DNA of 53,513 nt from NCBI GenBank assembly GCA_030156895.1, contig JASGLP010000016.1, positions 1 to 53,513 of the forward strand, given 5' to 3'. A program made the position numbers and the translations under genes. A model generated the notes under the pieces. The model did no database searches. It had not been told where the DNA came from and saw only the letters and a program-made list of their open reading frames with translations. This stretch comes from Eubacteriaceae bacterium. Lineage in GTDB: Bacteria; Bacillota; Clostridia; Eubacteriales; Eubacteriaceae. Shown here in pieces: positions 17,303-29,281 of this stretch (positions are counted from its first letter, which is position 1; each line of letters opens with the position of its first letter).

Positions 17303-17806
17303 TTGGAAAGTGTAGGTTTAGTTAATATAGATTTTCGGATCATGCTGGCAACGGTTGTTAACTTCATTATCTTTTTTCTGATTATTAAGAAGTTTTTCTA
17401 TCAGAAAGTGAAAGATATGATGGCTAAACGACAGGAAGAAATTTCATCAGAAATAAATGCCGCATCTAAAAGCAATCAGTCAGCTAAAGAACTGAAAGCG
17501 GATTATGAAGAAAAGATTGCTGAAATTCATAAAAAAGAACGAGAAATTATCAGAGAAGCAAATCTTGAAGCACAGAAACAGCATCAGGAGATTATTGCAA
17601 CTGCCAAAGATGAAGCGAAAGCGATCATCGATAAAGCAATGCTGGAAATTAACGTAGAAAAAGAACGGGCAATGAATGAAGTAAAATCAAACATTGTTGA
17701 CCTGTCTTTATTTGCAACAGAAAAAGTCATCAAACAAACCATAGATAAAAAACAACATGCAAAACTTGTCGAGAGTTTTATTGAAGGTGTGGGAGATGCC
17801 AAATGA
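17303..17806 (+). CDS. atpF: F1Fo ATP synthase subunit b
   Basis: Peripheral stalk subunit: one N-terminal membrane helix (about residues 12-30) followed by a long charged coiled coil rich in Lys, Glu and Ala to residue 167. It connects subunit a to delta. The start is a TTG at 17303, 8 bases after GGGAGG (17289-17294); no ATG is available before the membrane helix. Its last four bases overlap the atpH start (ATGA). Only one b gene is present, as in A. woodii. Confidence 0.95.
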   Translation: MESVGLVNIDFRIMLATVVNFIIFFLIIKKFFYQKVKDMMAKRQEEISSEINAASKSNQSAKELKADYEEKIAEIHKKEREIIREANLEAQKQHQEIIATAKDEAKAIIDKAMLEINVEKERAMNEVKSNIVDLSLFATEKVIKQTIDKKQHAKLVESFIEGVGDAK

Positions 17807-18345
17807 GTGTAGTAGGAAGTAAATATGCGGTTGCCCTGTTTGACGTCGTTAGCGAAAACAAAGTAATCGAAGCGGTATTTGATGATTATACCGAATTTAT
17901 TGAAATCCTCGATTCAAACAAGAATTTTATGAGCATTCTTGAAAGTCCAACGGTAGGAAATGACGAAAAGAAAGCGCTTCTAACCAAAGTCTTTCAAGAT
18001 GAAATGAATGGATATTTAGGAAATTTCCTGAGACTTCTAATTGACAAGAACCGGTTTGAACATGTTCATGAAATTTACAAGGATTTCAGAAAACAATACT
18101 TTGATTACAAGAATATGGTTGAGGCGACTGTTGTAACAGTTGTTCCGATGGAACCGGAATTGGAGGAGAAATTACTTAAAAATCTGGAAAGCCGATTTAA
18201 TAAGAAGGTTTTCCTGACTAGTAAAATTGATCCGTCAATCCTGGGTGGTGCCGTTGTTTATGTGCGTGATCAGGTCATTGATGGCAGTGTGCGTAAACAG
18301 CTGGATGAAATTAAACGAAATATTAATAATATCAGACTACATTAA
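17803..18345 (+). CDS. atpH: F1Fo ATP synthase subunit delta
   Basis: Connects the b dimer to the top of the alpha/beta hexamer. The 180-residue chain has the normal length, an N-terminal helical bundle beginning VGSKYAVALFDV, and the C-terminal motif DPSILGGAVVYVRDQVIDGSVRKQL (shown here in shortened form by its core LGGAVVYVRDQVIDGS). It is translationally coupled to atpF by a four-base overlap and is followed 15 bases later by atpA. Confidence 0.95.
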   Translation: MSVVGSKYAVALFDVVSENKVIEAVFDDYTEFIEILDSNKNFMSILESPTVGNDEKKALLTKVFQDEMNGYLGNFLRLLIDKNRFEHVHEIYKDFRKQYFDYKNMVEATVVTVVPMEPELEEKLLKNLESRFNKKVFLTSKIDPSILGGAVVYVRDQVIDGSVRKQLDEIKRNINNIRLH

Positions 18346-18354
18346 AAGAGGTGA

Positions 18355-19869
<1,515 letters not shown>

Positions 19870-19892
19870 TGTGTCAGTGGAGGTGAAATCCA

Positions 19893-20777
19893 ATGGCAGA
19901 TAATATACAAGATATTAAAAGACGAATTAAGAGCGTTAACAGTACCAAGCAGATTACGCATGCGATGGAACTGGTCGCTTCTGCAAAGCTTCGAAAAAGC
20001 CGTGAACTGGCTGAAGGAAGACGTCCTTATTTTGATGCAATGATTGAAAGCATGAATCGGATTGTTGCCAAAACCACCGGAGCGCCAAATGAATTTATGA
20101 AACTGCGTGAAGTCAAAAAAGTGGCTTATATCCTTATTACAGCTGACCGTGGGTTTGCCGGTGGTTTTAATGCGAATGTGTCTAAGATGGTAGAAGAACA
20201 TATTGACAATAAAGAAAATGCTGTTCTTTATACGGTTGGAACCAAAGGCCGCGACCATTTTAAAAATCGCTTCTATCATATTGAAGGTGAGTATGATGGG
20301 ATCACTGAAAATCCCAGCTATTTCCACGCGAAAGAAGTGGCTAATATCATCATGAACGGTTTTAAAAACGAGGAATTCGATGAAGTCTATCTGGCTTACA
20401 CGAAATTTGTATCGATGATTTCGCAGAAACCGGAACTGGTAAGATTACTGCCCTTAAAACGCGAAGATGTTGAGGTTGACAGTCTGGATGATGCAGTGGA
20501 TATTCCGATTGAGGAAATGACCGTTATGCGGTATGAGCCGGAACCGGAAGACCTGCTTAGTTACCTGATCCCGAATTATATCAGCGATACTATTTATGGT
20601 GCGATGATTGAAAGTGCGGCAAGTCAGCAGGGAGCCAGACGTATGGCCATGGAATCGGCGACAACTAATGCCAATGACATGATTGAAGGACTGACACTTA
20701 AATTTAACCGGGTTCGTCAGGCGGCAATTACACAGGAAATTTCTGAAATTGTCAGCGGTGCGGAAGCATTAAAGTAA
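19893..20777 (+). CDS. atpG: F1Fo ATP synthase subunit gamma
   Basis: Central rotor shaft of F1, 294 residues. The N-terminal coiled-coil helix with IKRRIKSVNSTKQIT and the C-terminal helix with ALKFNR-like TLKFNRVRQAAITQEISEI are typical; the middle Rossmann-like part has ITADRGFAGGFN. GGAGGTG precedes the ATG. It lies between alpha and beta as in nearly all bacterial atp operons. Confidence 0.97.
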   Translation: MADNIQDIKRRIKSVNSTKQITHAMELVASAKLRKSRELAEGRRPYFDAMIESMNRIVAKTTGAPNEFMKLREVKKVAYILITADRGFAGGFNANVSKMVEEHIDNKENAVLYTVGTKGRDHFKNRFYHIEGEYDGITENPSYFHAKEVANIIMNGFKNEEFDEVYLAYTKFVSMISQKPELVRLLPLKREDVEVDSLDDAVDIPIEEMTVMRYEPEPEDLLSYLIPNYISDTIYGAMIESAASQQGARRMAMESATTNANDMIEGLTLKFNRVRQAAITQEISEIVSGAEALK

Positions 20778-20822
20778 ATCAATAAAATATTAAGTGCAAA
20801 CTGATTTGCATAAGGAGGTTAG

Positions 20823-22226
<1,404 letters not shown>

Positions 22227-22241
22227 TCGAGGTGAGTTTTA

Positions 22242-22637
22242 ATGGCTGAAACTTTCCGATTAAAAATTATTTCTCCAATCGGCATTTTTCTTGATGAAGA
22301 TGTCGAACGCATGGTTGTTCGGGGTACTGAAGGTGAATTTGCGATTCTTTATGATCATACACCGCTGACAACAACAGTTGCAGTGGGAACCTTTATCATT
22401 TTAAATGGAAAGGAAAAAAGAACAGGAACCCTGCTTGGTGGACTGGCAACCATCAACCCTAAAGAAACCATTATTTTGACAGATGCGGCGGAATGGCCAC
22501 ACGAAATTGATCTGGAAAGAGCAAAACAGGCAAAAGAACGGGCGCTGAAAAGACTGCAAGACGAAAAATTCGACTCAGCCCGTGCTCAGGCTGCTCTTGA
22601 ACGAGCAATTGCGCGTATTAATGCAAAAGAACAATAA
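22242..22637 (+). CDS. atpC: F1Fo ATP synthase subunit epsilon
   Basis: Regulatory foot subunit that links gamma to the c ring, 131 residues. It has the N-terminal beta sandwich (GTEGEFAILYDHTPL motif) and two C-terminal helices rich in Arg, Ala and Glu with the usual ERAKQAKERA/ALERAIARI pattern. GAGGTGAG lies ahead of the ATG. It ends the operon directly before a strong terminator. Confidence 0.97.
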   Translation: MAETFRLKIISPIGIFLDEDVERMVVRGTEGEFAILYDHTPLTTTVAVGTFIILNGKEKRTGTLLGGLATINPKETIILTDAAEWPHEIDLERAKQAKERALKRLQDEKFDSARAQAALERAIARINAKEQ

Positions 22638-22644
22638 AAGACAA

Positions 22645-22674
22645 AAAGCCGGGAATTTATTCCCGGCTTTTTGT
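22645..22674 (+). terminator. Rho-independent terminator of the atp operon
   Basis: AAAAGCCGGGAA pairs with TTCCCGGCTTTT around a four-base loop, followed by TGTGTGTTT. Eight bases after the atpC stop. Confidence 0.92.
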
Positions 22675-22705
22675 GTGTTTAGAGGAAGCTTTTAAAAATA
22701 CAGGC

Positions 22706-22735
22706 TGTTCAAAAGGAAAAAAACTGTGATATAAT
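22706..22735 (+). promoter_or_regulatory. Promoter of the dehydrogenase-like gene
   Basis: TGTTCA (22706-22711), an 18-base spacer and TATAAT (22730-22735). A TG sits one base before the -10 box, making it an extended -10. Confidence 0.55.
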
Positions 22736-22784
22736 TTACTGGAAAATGCAAATAAATTTGTGCTTTGATAGATGGAGGTGGATG

Positions 22785-24122
22785 ATGAAGATTTGTATAA
22801 TAGGAATGGGGGTTTTGGGCATTACCTACGCTTCCATTTTATCGGATTCGGATGTGGATGTGATCGGTGTTGATCAGGATGAAGAACTGATTGAAATGCT
22901 AAATGACGGTGAGCTGCCAGTTTATGAACCAGGGCTTCGACCTTTGATGGCGGCATCACTGGATTCAAAAAAACTTACATTTACTTCAAATTTCAGACAG
23001 GCAATTAAGGAATCTGAGATAATTTTTATTACCTGCGAGGTTCCAAACGATGTCGAGGAGATGCCAGATCTTCGCTTTGTCAAACCCATTGCTCAATCGA
23101 TTGGCAATCATCTGGAAAATTATGCCACAATTGTGGTCAAGTCGACAGTGCCGCCAGGCTCCTGTCGTTTAATAAGAACGACCATCCAGAAAGCTCTTGA
23201 CGAACGTCAGGTGGATATTTCCTTTGATATTGTCTCTAATCCCGATTTTTCCCGTAAGGGGGTAATGATCAAGGATTGTCTGGTACCGGAAATGGTGGTC
23301 ATTGGAGCTGAATCTGATCAGGCGGTGGAAAATATGAAATCACTTTACGACAGTCTTCATGTTCAGGAAGAAAACTATGTGATCACCAATTTCCAAAGTG
23401 CGGAACTGATCAAGTACGGCGTCAATGCCTTTTTATCGATTAAACTGTCTTTTATCAATGAGATAGCGCTTTTATGTGAAAACGCAAATGCTAATATATT
23501 GGATGTCTCAAAAGGAATTGGAAAAGATTTTCGCATTGGTCATGAGTATTTGGAAGCCGGTCCAGGTTTTGGCGGATCTGATTTACCTAAAGACGCAAAG
23601 GCCCTGGTGGAAATCGCCAAGGCTTATGGTGAAGAGCTAAAAGTTTTAAAAGGCGCTATTGCGGCAAATCAAAAACAAAAGGATAAGATGGTCGAAAAAA
23701 TCAGACGCACCATGGGTCCGCTGGAGGGAAAAGCAATTGGAATCCTGGGCTTATCCTATAAACCTGAAACGACCGACATGCGAGAAGCGCCGTCTATCTG
23801 CATTATAAAAGGATTGATTGCGGCGGGGGCAGTGATTCGGATATACTGTCCGGAAGGCATTCAGGAAGCCAAGTGGCGTTTATACAAAGAAAAGGATCAG
23901 ATAACTTATTGCAAAGATGTTTACGAAGCTGCCGATGGTGCGGATGCTGTAGCCGTGATTACCAATTGGCGGGAATTTAAAGGAATGGATCATCAAAAAT
24001 TAAAAGAACGAATGCGTGATGATTACTTTTTTGACCTGCGGAATCTCTTTGGCGACCAGCCACCACAAGGCTTTAAATATTCAGGTCTGGGGGTATCAGT
24101 GATTGAAACAACATCCTGTTAA
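22785..24122 (+). CDS. UDP-glucose/GDP-mannose dehydrogenase family protein lacking the catalytic Cys
   Basis: A 445-residue member of the NDP-sugar 6-dehydrogenase family. It has the N-terminal NAD fold (GMGVLG), VVKSTVPPG, the KYGVNAFLSIKLSFINE helix with the conserved Lys and Asn, and LGLSYKPETTDMREAPS in the C-terminal domain. The active-site loop reads GGSDLPKD where active enzymes have GGSCLPKD, so residue 266 (codon 23580-23582) is Asp instead of the nucleophilic Cys. Other usual motifs are altered too: SNPDFSRKG for SNPEFLREG, and CEVP for VGTP. It may be a non-oxidising relative or a new sugar-modifying enzyme. The ATG at 22785 fits GGAGGTG (22774-22780). Phosphoglucomutase follows. 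Confidence 0.85.
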   Translation: MKICIIGMGVLGITYASILSDSDVDVIGVDQDEELIEMLNDGELPVYEPGLRPLMAASLDSKKLTFTSNFRQAIKESEIIFITCEVPNDVEEMPDLRFVKPIAQSIGNHLENYATIVVKSTVPPGSCRLIRTTIQKALDERQVDISFDIVSNPDFSRKGVMIKDCLVPEMVVIGAESDQAVENMKSLYDSLHVQEENYVITNFQSAELIKYGVNAFLSIKLSFINEIALLCENANANILDVSKGIGKDFRIGHEYLEAGPGFGGSDLPKDAKALVEIAKAYGEELKVLKGAIAANQKQKDKMVEKIRRTMGPLEGKAIGILGLSYKPETTDMREAPSICIIKGLIAAGAVIRIYCPEGIQEAKWRLYKEKDQITYCKDVYEAADGADAVAVITNWREFKGMDHQKLKERMRDDYFFDLRNLFGDQPPQGFKYSGLGVSVIETTSC

Positions 24123-24242
24123 CAGATGATGGATCATGAACTGGCGAAACAATAATAAAACCTTTAATCGCTTATATTGAAGGATATGAGATAGATAATC
24201 AGCCTGTTGAGAGCAGGTTTGTTTACGCGAAAGGAAGTAGCG

Positions 24243-25940
24243 ATGAATTATCAGGAAAATTTTAATCAATGGTTGAGTCAGGAAAAGCTTGATCCGACTC
24301 TACGAAGAGAACTGGAAAATATAAAAGATGAGAAAGAAATCGAAGATCGCTTTTATACCGAACTTGAATTTGGTACCGGGGGTATGCGCGGTAAAATGGG
24401 GGTTGGAATTAACCGGATGAATGTTCATACCATTGCCCGCGTTACCAAAGGACTGGGCAATTACTTAAAAAAAGAAACTGACAACGCTGATAAAGGAGTC
24501 GTTATTGCCTACGATTCACGTCATAAGTCACCGGAGTTTGCCCAAACTGCCGCTTGTGTTCTGGGCCAGATGGGGATTAAAGCCTATCTGTTTACAGAAC
24601 TGCGACCGACCCCGGAGCTTTCTTTTGCTGTTCGACACTTAAACGCTGCAGCGGGAATTGTTATTACCGCGTCGCATAATCCCAAGGAATACAATGGTTA
24701 TAAAGTTTACGGCCCGGATGGCGGCCAGATGGTGACTGCTTCCGCTGACGCTTTGATAGCCGAAATTGCTTTGATTAAAGATTATTTTGATATTGATCAG
24801 ACTTCTATTGAAACTGGATTAAAATCCGGCGTAATCGTCATGCTGGGTGAGGAAATGGATGAGGCTTATAGCCAGGCAGTCTGCAGCTGCTGTAAAGAAA
24901 ATTTGAACAGTGATTTAAAAGTTGTCTATACGCCAATTCATGGTTCCGGCAATCAACCAGTGCGTCGCGTGCTTAAAAAACTTGGCTATCAGCAGGTGAG
25001 CGTTGTCCCGGAACAGGAAAAGCCCGATGGCAATTTTACAACAGCCCCTTATCCCAATCCGGAAGACCGGTCAGTCTTTACGCTAGCAATGAAGCTGGCA
25101 GAGGATCTTGAGGCGGATGTGATTATCGGAACTGATCCGGACTGTGATCGGGTTGGCGTGGTCTGCCGTGATTCGGGGGGAGAATTTGTGGTGCTGACGG
25201 GGAATCAGACTGGCGCCCTACTGGTTGATTATTATTTAAAAACCCGAACCGAACTGCCCGAGAACAAAGTTGTTATCAAGACTATTGTTACCAGCGAACT
25301 GGGGGCTATTGTTGCAAAATCATATGGTGCTGCTGTTCTGGATGTGTTAACGGGTTTTAAATATATCGGTGAATGTATGACCGAGTTTGAAAAAAGCCAT
25401 GAATATACTTTTGCTTTTGGCTACGAAGAAAGTTATGGCTATCTGGCTGGTAATTACGCCCGTGACAAGGATGCTGTGATTGCCTCGGCTTTGGTTTGCG
25501 AAATGACGGATTATTATAAAAAAAAGGGCATGACACTATATGAAGCTCTTCTTGCTTTATTTGAAAAACACGGTTATTTTGAAGAAGGGATCGAAGCAAT
25601 TACCCTGGATGGCATTGAAGGCAAGCAAAAGATCAATGCCATTATGGAAGCCTTTAGAGGCCTGGAGCTTTCTGAAATGGCGGGAATGCAACTCAAAGAA
25701 ATCACCGATTATAAGACTTCGATTTGTCGGGATCTGGCAACAGGTCAGACAAAAGAGGTTAAGCTTCCAAAATCAAACGTTTTGAAATTTGTTTTTGATG
25801 ATTTCTCATGGTTTGCGCTGAGACCGTCGGGAACTGAACCCAAACTAAAAATTTATTTTTCTGCGACAGGTAAGACGGCACAGCAGGCGGTTGATAAAAA
25901 AGATCATTTAAAAAATCAAGTTCTATCAATAATAAAATAA
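24243..25940 (+). CDS. pgcA: Phosphoglucomutase/phosphomannomutase
   Basis: Interconverts glucose 6-phosphate and glucose 1-phosphate, the precursor of UDP-glucose and dTDP-sugars. The 565-residue product has the alpha-D-phosphohexomutase motifs: FGTGGMRGKMG near the N-terminus, the phosphoserine loop TASHNP, the metal loop GTDPDCDRVGV, the sugar-binding GYEESYG, and the phosphate-binding RPSGTEPKLKIY near the C-terminus. The ATG at 24243 follows AAAGGAAG; the reading frame extends upstream without similarity. It supplies the rhamnose pathway encoded from 28.4 kb. Confidence 0.93.
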   Translation: MNYQENFNQWLSQEKLDPTLRRELENIKDEKEIEDRFYTELEFGTGGMRGKMGVGINRMNVHTIARVTKGLGNYLKKETDNADKGVVIAYDSRHKSPEFAQTAACVLGQMGIKAYLFTELRPTPELSFAVRHLNAAAGIVITASHNPKEYNGYKVYGPDGGQMVTASADALIAEIALIKDYFDIDQTSIETGLKSGVIVMLGEEMDEAYSQAVCSCCKENLNSDLKVVYTPIHGSGNQPVRRVLKKLGYQQVSVVPEQEKPDGNFTTAPYPNPEDRSVFTLAMKLAEDLEADVIIGTDPDCDRVGVVCRDSGGEFVVLTGNQTGALLVDYYLKTRTELPENKVVIKTIVTSELGAIVAKSYGAAVLDVLTGFKYIGECMTEFEKSHEYTFAFGYEESYGYLAGNYARDKDAVIASALVCEMTDYYKKKGMTLYEALLALFEKHGYFEEGIEAITLDGIEGKQKINAIMEAFRGLELSEMAGMQLKEITDYKTSICRDLATGQTKEVKLPKSNVLKFVFDDFSWFALRPSGTEPKLKIYFSATGKTAQQAVDKKDHLKNQVLSIIK

Positions 25941-25962
25941 ATAAAAATGGAGGAAGACGATC

Positions 25963-26451
25963 ATGGCGAATGATTTGTTTGGTGGATTAGGCGATAGCCT
26001 GGGTGGATTAATGAAGGGCTTATCTGGTTTGATGCCTCAGGATGATCCAAACGTCAAGGCTTTTTCGGTAAAAGCTAAGCTCGATGAGTTGCTTGCAGAG
26101 GAAGAAAAAATTTATGCTCAAATTGGTAGAGCTGCCGTAAAAAATTACGGACTGGAGCAATTTCCCGAATGGCGGGAGCAATTGGCTCTTGTTCAACAGA
26201 ATCGGTTGGCTGCAGAAAATGAGCTTGAGCAAATTCAAGAAGAGCTGGAAAGTGCTAATCGTGACCAGGCGGAAAAATTGGATGCCAGAACCTGTAATGC
26301 CTGTGGATTTGAAAATCCGGAAGGGACCAAATTTTGCCAGGAATGCGGTAATCGCTTGGGTCAAGCGCAGAAAAAAACTTGTCCTGCCTGCGGAGTGGAA
26401 GTCGCTCCAGGCACGCGATTCTGTGGGGAATGCGGCGCTCAGATAGGGTGA
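25963..26451 (+). CDS. Double zinc-ribbon protein with coiled coil
   Basis: A 162-residue protein. A Gly/Leu-rich N-terminus (about 1-25) is followed by a charged coiled coil (about 35-105) and two zinc ribbons: CNACGFENPEGTKFCQECG and CPACGVEVAPGTRFCGECG, each with two CxxC pairs. Similar short zinc-ribbon proteins occur widely in clostridia without an assigned function. AGGAGG-like site 8 bases ahead of the ATG, 22 bases after the phosphoglucomutase gene, so probably the same transcript. Confidence 0.75.
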   Translation: MANDLFGGLGDSLGGLMKGLSGLMPQDDPNVKAFSVKAKLDELLAEEEKIYAQIGRAAVKNYGLEQFPEWREQLALVQQNRLAAENELEQIQEELESANRDQAEKLDARTCNACGFENPEGTKFCQECGNRLGQAQKKTCPACGVEVAPGTRFCGECGAQIG

Positions 26452-26494
26452 TGTTTTAAAAATTTGAGAATGAACGAAAGGATGATTAAAAAAT

Positions 26495-26541
26495 CAAAAA
26501 GTGCCTCCTGAAAGCGGATTGCTTTCTGGAGGCACTTTTTG
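26495..26541. terminator. Bidirectional terminator between convergent genes
   Basis: CAAAAAGTGCCTCC (26495-26508) pairs perfectly with GGAGGCACTTTTTG (26528-26541), continued by GAAAGC/GCTTTC. A and T tracts on both sides make it suitable for the zinc-ribbon gene and for the opposing LCP gene. Confidence 0.93.
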
Positions 26542-26544
26542 ATT

Positions 26545-28089
26545 CTATTCGCTTGTGGTTGGACTGTTGTCAAAGCCACTATCATCAGTACTAACGGAGT
26601 CATCGATATAAGGATCGCTGTCCAGTGGTGGCTGGTAAGTATTTTCTTCATCATAAGAAGTATCAGAGTTATCAGTGGTGTCGCTGGAAGAATCGTCCTC
26701 ATAATATGAATTGTTGCTATCATCTGAACTGCTGTCATCATAGCTGTCGTTAGAATAGCTGGAACTATTATCATATGAAGAAGAATTATCATATGAACTT
26801 GAACTATCTTCATCAGTCGAAGAGGTACCGCTAAAATAGCCATTAGTCGCATAGGATGTGATGGAATCACTGATTTCTTTAACCCGTTCTGATGGCACGT
26901 ATGAGGTATAACCGCTGCTATTTGTTGTTGAGTTAGTTGAGCTTGAACCAGATGAACTGCTTGAACCAGATGAACTGCTTGAACCAGATGAACTGCTTGA
27001 ACCAGATGAACTTGTCAGATCTGAACTGACCCGATTGGAAGTGACATTGCCGGAGCTTGAGCTGGAAGCATCTGCGCTGGTGCTTGAATCAGTGCTTTCA
27101 ATTGTCGTTGTTGTATCGGTAGTTTCTGTTTGAATGGGTCCGTAGATAAAGTCGTGGAGCTCGATAACATTATCATAGAGGGTGTCAGGAACAACATAGG
27201 AGGCGCCATCAATCATAGCTGTATAGACGTTGGCGTCAGTCGGAACCCTGAATTCATAGAAAGCCTTGCTGTCGGCAGTTAAGAAGGCTTTGGCATAAGA
27301 GGTTATCTCACTTAGATCCAGGGTAGTCTGGATATAGGGATAAATTTTCCCCAGCAAACTGACAGCTGTGACCATATCCATATCAAAGGCTTTATCGACA
27401 ATTGCCCCGAATACTTCTCGCTGTCTTTCAGTCCGATGGAAATCATCATCACTATAGCGATTTCGGGCATAGGCCAAGGCCTGTACACCAGTAACAGTCT
27501 GGACACCGGTATCCGTCAGCTTAGGATCGGATTTGCCGACCTTATCGTTAACGTCATCAATATATTTATTGGTCCATTCCAGAATATCTTCGCTTTGAAC
27601 GTTAATTTCTACGCCGCCTAGAGCATCAACGGTATCAACCATAGAGTCAAAATTGACGATGACATAGTCGGTAATATTCAGGTCGAAGTTTTCGTTCAGG
27701 GTCTTAACTGCTAATTCAGGCCCGCCATAAGCATAAGCAGAATTGATTTTTTCCAGTGATTCATACTTATCATCCGTTGCAGGAATATAGGCCAAAAGGT
27801 CACGCATGATCGAAGTAACTTTTACAGCGCCTGTTTTAAAATCAAGGGAGACGATCATAATTGTGTCTGACCGGTCACCCTCTACGTCACTTCGTCCATC
27901 GATTCCGAAAACGGCAATATTTACAGTATCGATGTCCAGGTCATAATTAACATTCAGTTCTGATTCTTCAAGCTTAGGCTCTGATACCATTCCATTTATC
28001 TGATAAAGGGTGTTATATCCGTATACTAATCCGGCGCCAATTACCGATACAAGAAGAAAAAGAACCACTAAAGCGATCTTCTTTTTCAT
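26545..28089 (-). CDS. LytR-CpsA-Psr family protein with Ser-rich tail
   Basis: LCP proteins transfer polyprenyl-linked glycans to peptidoglycan on the outer face of the membrane. The 514-residue chain has a short cytoplasmic start, one membrane helix (about residues 5-25) and an LCP domain (about 55-290) with FGIDGRS, GDRSDTIMIV, SIMRDLLAYIP, INSAYAYGGP and YARNRYSDDDFHRTERQREV, which contain the Asp/Arg residues that bind the phosphates. The last 190 residues are Ser/Asp/Tyr/Thr-rich low complexity and probably span or lie in the wall. The tail includes an 18-base tandem repeat. It is the only reverse-strand gene of the central region, next to the polysaccharide genes. Confidence 0.9.
   Translation of the reverse strand: MKKKIALVVLFLLVSVIGAGLVYGYNTLYQINGMVSEPKLEESELNVNYDLDIDTVNIAVFGIDGRSDVEGDRSDTIMIVSLDFKTGAVKVTSIMRDLLAYIPATDDKYESLEKINSAYAYGGPELAVKTLNENFDLNITDYVIVNFDSMVDTVDALGGVEINVQSEDILEWTNKYIDDVNDKVGKSDPKLTDTGVQTVTGVQALAYARNRYSDDDFHRTERQREVFGAIVDKAFDMDMVTAVSLLGKIYPYIQTTLDLSEITSYAKAFLTADSKAFYEFRVPTDANVYTAMIDGASYVVPDTLYDNVIELHDFIYGPIQTETTDTTTTIESTDSSTSADASSSSSGNVTSNRVSSDLTSSSGSSSSSGSSSSSGSSSSSGSSSTNSTTNSSGYTSYVPSERVKEISDSITSYATNGYFSGTSSTDEDSSSSYDNSSSYDNSSSYSNDSYDDSSSDDSNNSYYEDDSSSDTTDNSDTSYDEENTYQPPLDSDPYIDDSVSTDDSGFDNSPTTSE
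26945..27011 (-). repeat. 18-bp tandem repeat in the LCP tail
   Basis: Three perfect and one partial copy of GAACCAGATGAACTGCTT (plus-strand orientation). It encodes repeated Ser/Gly units on the minus strand. The in-frame 18-base unit would allow length variation without frameshift. Confidence 0.9.
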
Positions 28090-28387
28090 AAAAATCCTTT
28101 CATTCTTTAAATACCATTTTTACACCAGCATATCATACACAGAGATACTTAATTTTTCATTGAAAAGTGCAGCCTTTCAATAAAAAAATGTAAATTTGGA
28201 TGATTTTTTGTTGCATTTGGAATATAATAATTTACATTATATGATAGCATAATTTGAGAAAAAATGCATTGAATCTTTAGGAAAGTCTTTATTAACCATA
28301 AAAAAATAGACTTTTAAAAGCTGATGAAGTATAATGACAATGAATTTTTATGGCTTTTAGCAAGTACTTAAGAAATCAGGTGAATTT
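28090..28387. promoter_or_regulatory. Divergent promoter region between the LCP gene and rmlD
   Basis: A 298-base AT-rich divergent intergenic region. TATAAT at 28330-28335 is the likely -10 box for rmlD with a weak -35. Other TATAAT-like runs near 28215-28240 could serve either strand. The rmlD ribosome site (CAGGTG) lies just before the ATG. Confidence 0.45.
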
Positions 28388-29248
28388 ATGAAAATTTTAG
28401 TAACTGGTTCAAATGGTCAGTTAGGAAAAGAATTAAGCCTTCAGTTAAAAGAAAAAAATATCGACTTTGTTGCTTATGATGTACCGGAGCTGGACATCAC
28501 CAATAAAGAAAAAACTGAAGCAATTATCCAAAAGGAAAATCCTACAATTATCCTTAATTGCGGGGCAATGACCAATGTGGACGGCTGTGAGACCAATCGT
28601 GAACTGGCCATGGCAGTTAATGCCCAGGGGCCCAAAAATATTGCCGAGATCGCTAGAGATATGGATATTACCCTTGTCCAGGTTTCTACTGATTATGTTT
28701 TTGATGGTGATGGTATTGTTGAAAAGGGTGGAAAGCGACCTTATATCGAAAGTGATCCGGTTGATCCGAAAACAGTCTATGGCGAATCCAAATCGGCTGG
28801 TGAAAAAGCGGTTGCGGAAATTGCACCTAAATATTTTATTATTAGAACAGCCTGGCTTTATGGTGATGGCAATAATTTTGTTAAGACCATGCTGGATTTA
28901 GCGATAAAAAATCCCAAGATTACAGTGGTCAACGATCAGATCGGTTCGCCGACATCGACAGTTGATCTAGCAAAAGCGATTATTAATCTGATGCAGACTG
29001 AAAACTATGGCATTTACCATGGCACCTGTCAAGGACAATGCAGCTGGTATGATTTTGCCTGCGAAATTTTTGCGCGTTCGGGGATTAATATTCCCGTTGA
29101 GCCAGTGACCTCGGAACAATTTGTAAGACCTGCGCCCCGCCCCAAATTTTCGGTGCTTGAGAATAAAGGGCTGGCAGATCTTGGTTTGGATACTTTCCGG
29201 GATTGGCAGGATGCGCTGGACGAATACTTAAAAAAATTAAACAGTTAA
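28388..29248 (+). CDS. rfbD: dTDP-4-dehydrorhamnose reductase
   Basis: Last step of dTDP-L-rhamnose synthesis. The 286-residue short-chain reductase has the N-terminal GSNGQLG nucleotide-binding motif, STDYVFDG, and YGESKSAGEKAV containing the catalytic Tyr-x-x-x-Lys. The gene order is D, A, C, B, with the foldable element between D and A. Length is normal. Confidence 0.95.
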   Translation: MKILVTGSNGQLGKELSLQLKEKNIDFVAYDVPELDITNKEKTEAIIQKENPTIILNCGAMTNVDGCETNRELAMAVNAQGPKNIAEIARDMDITLVQVSTDYVFDGDGIVEKGGKRPYIESDPVDPKTVYGESKSAGEKAVAEIAPKYFIIRTAWLYGDGNNFVKTMLDLAIKNPKITVVNDQIGSPTSTVDLAKAIINLMQTENYGIYHGTCQGQCSWYDFACEIFARSGINIPVEPVTSEQFVRPAPRPKFSVLENKGLADLGLDTFRDWQDALDEYLKKLNS

Positions 29249-29281
29249 TATTAAAAAATAACTTTATTTTGTCGACCATAA

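Noticed and set aside
26439..26870. Reverse-strand ORF rich in Ile/Met next to the LCP tail
   Set aside because: It is a frame shadow of the Ser-rich repeat region, with a low-complexity product.
26945..27011. Regularly spaced repeats as a CRISPR array
   Set aside because: The 18-base units are contiguous without spacers and lie in frame inside the LCP gene.
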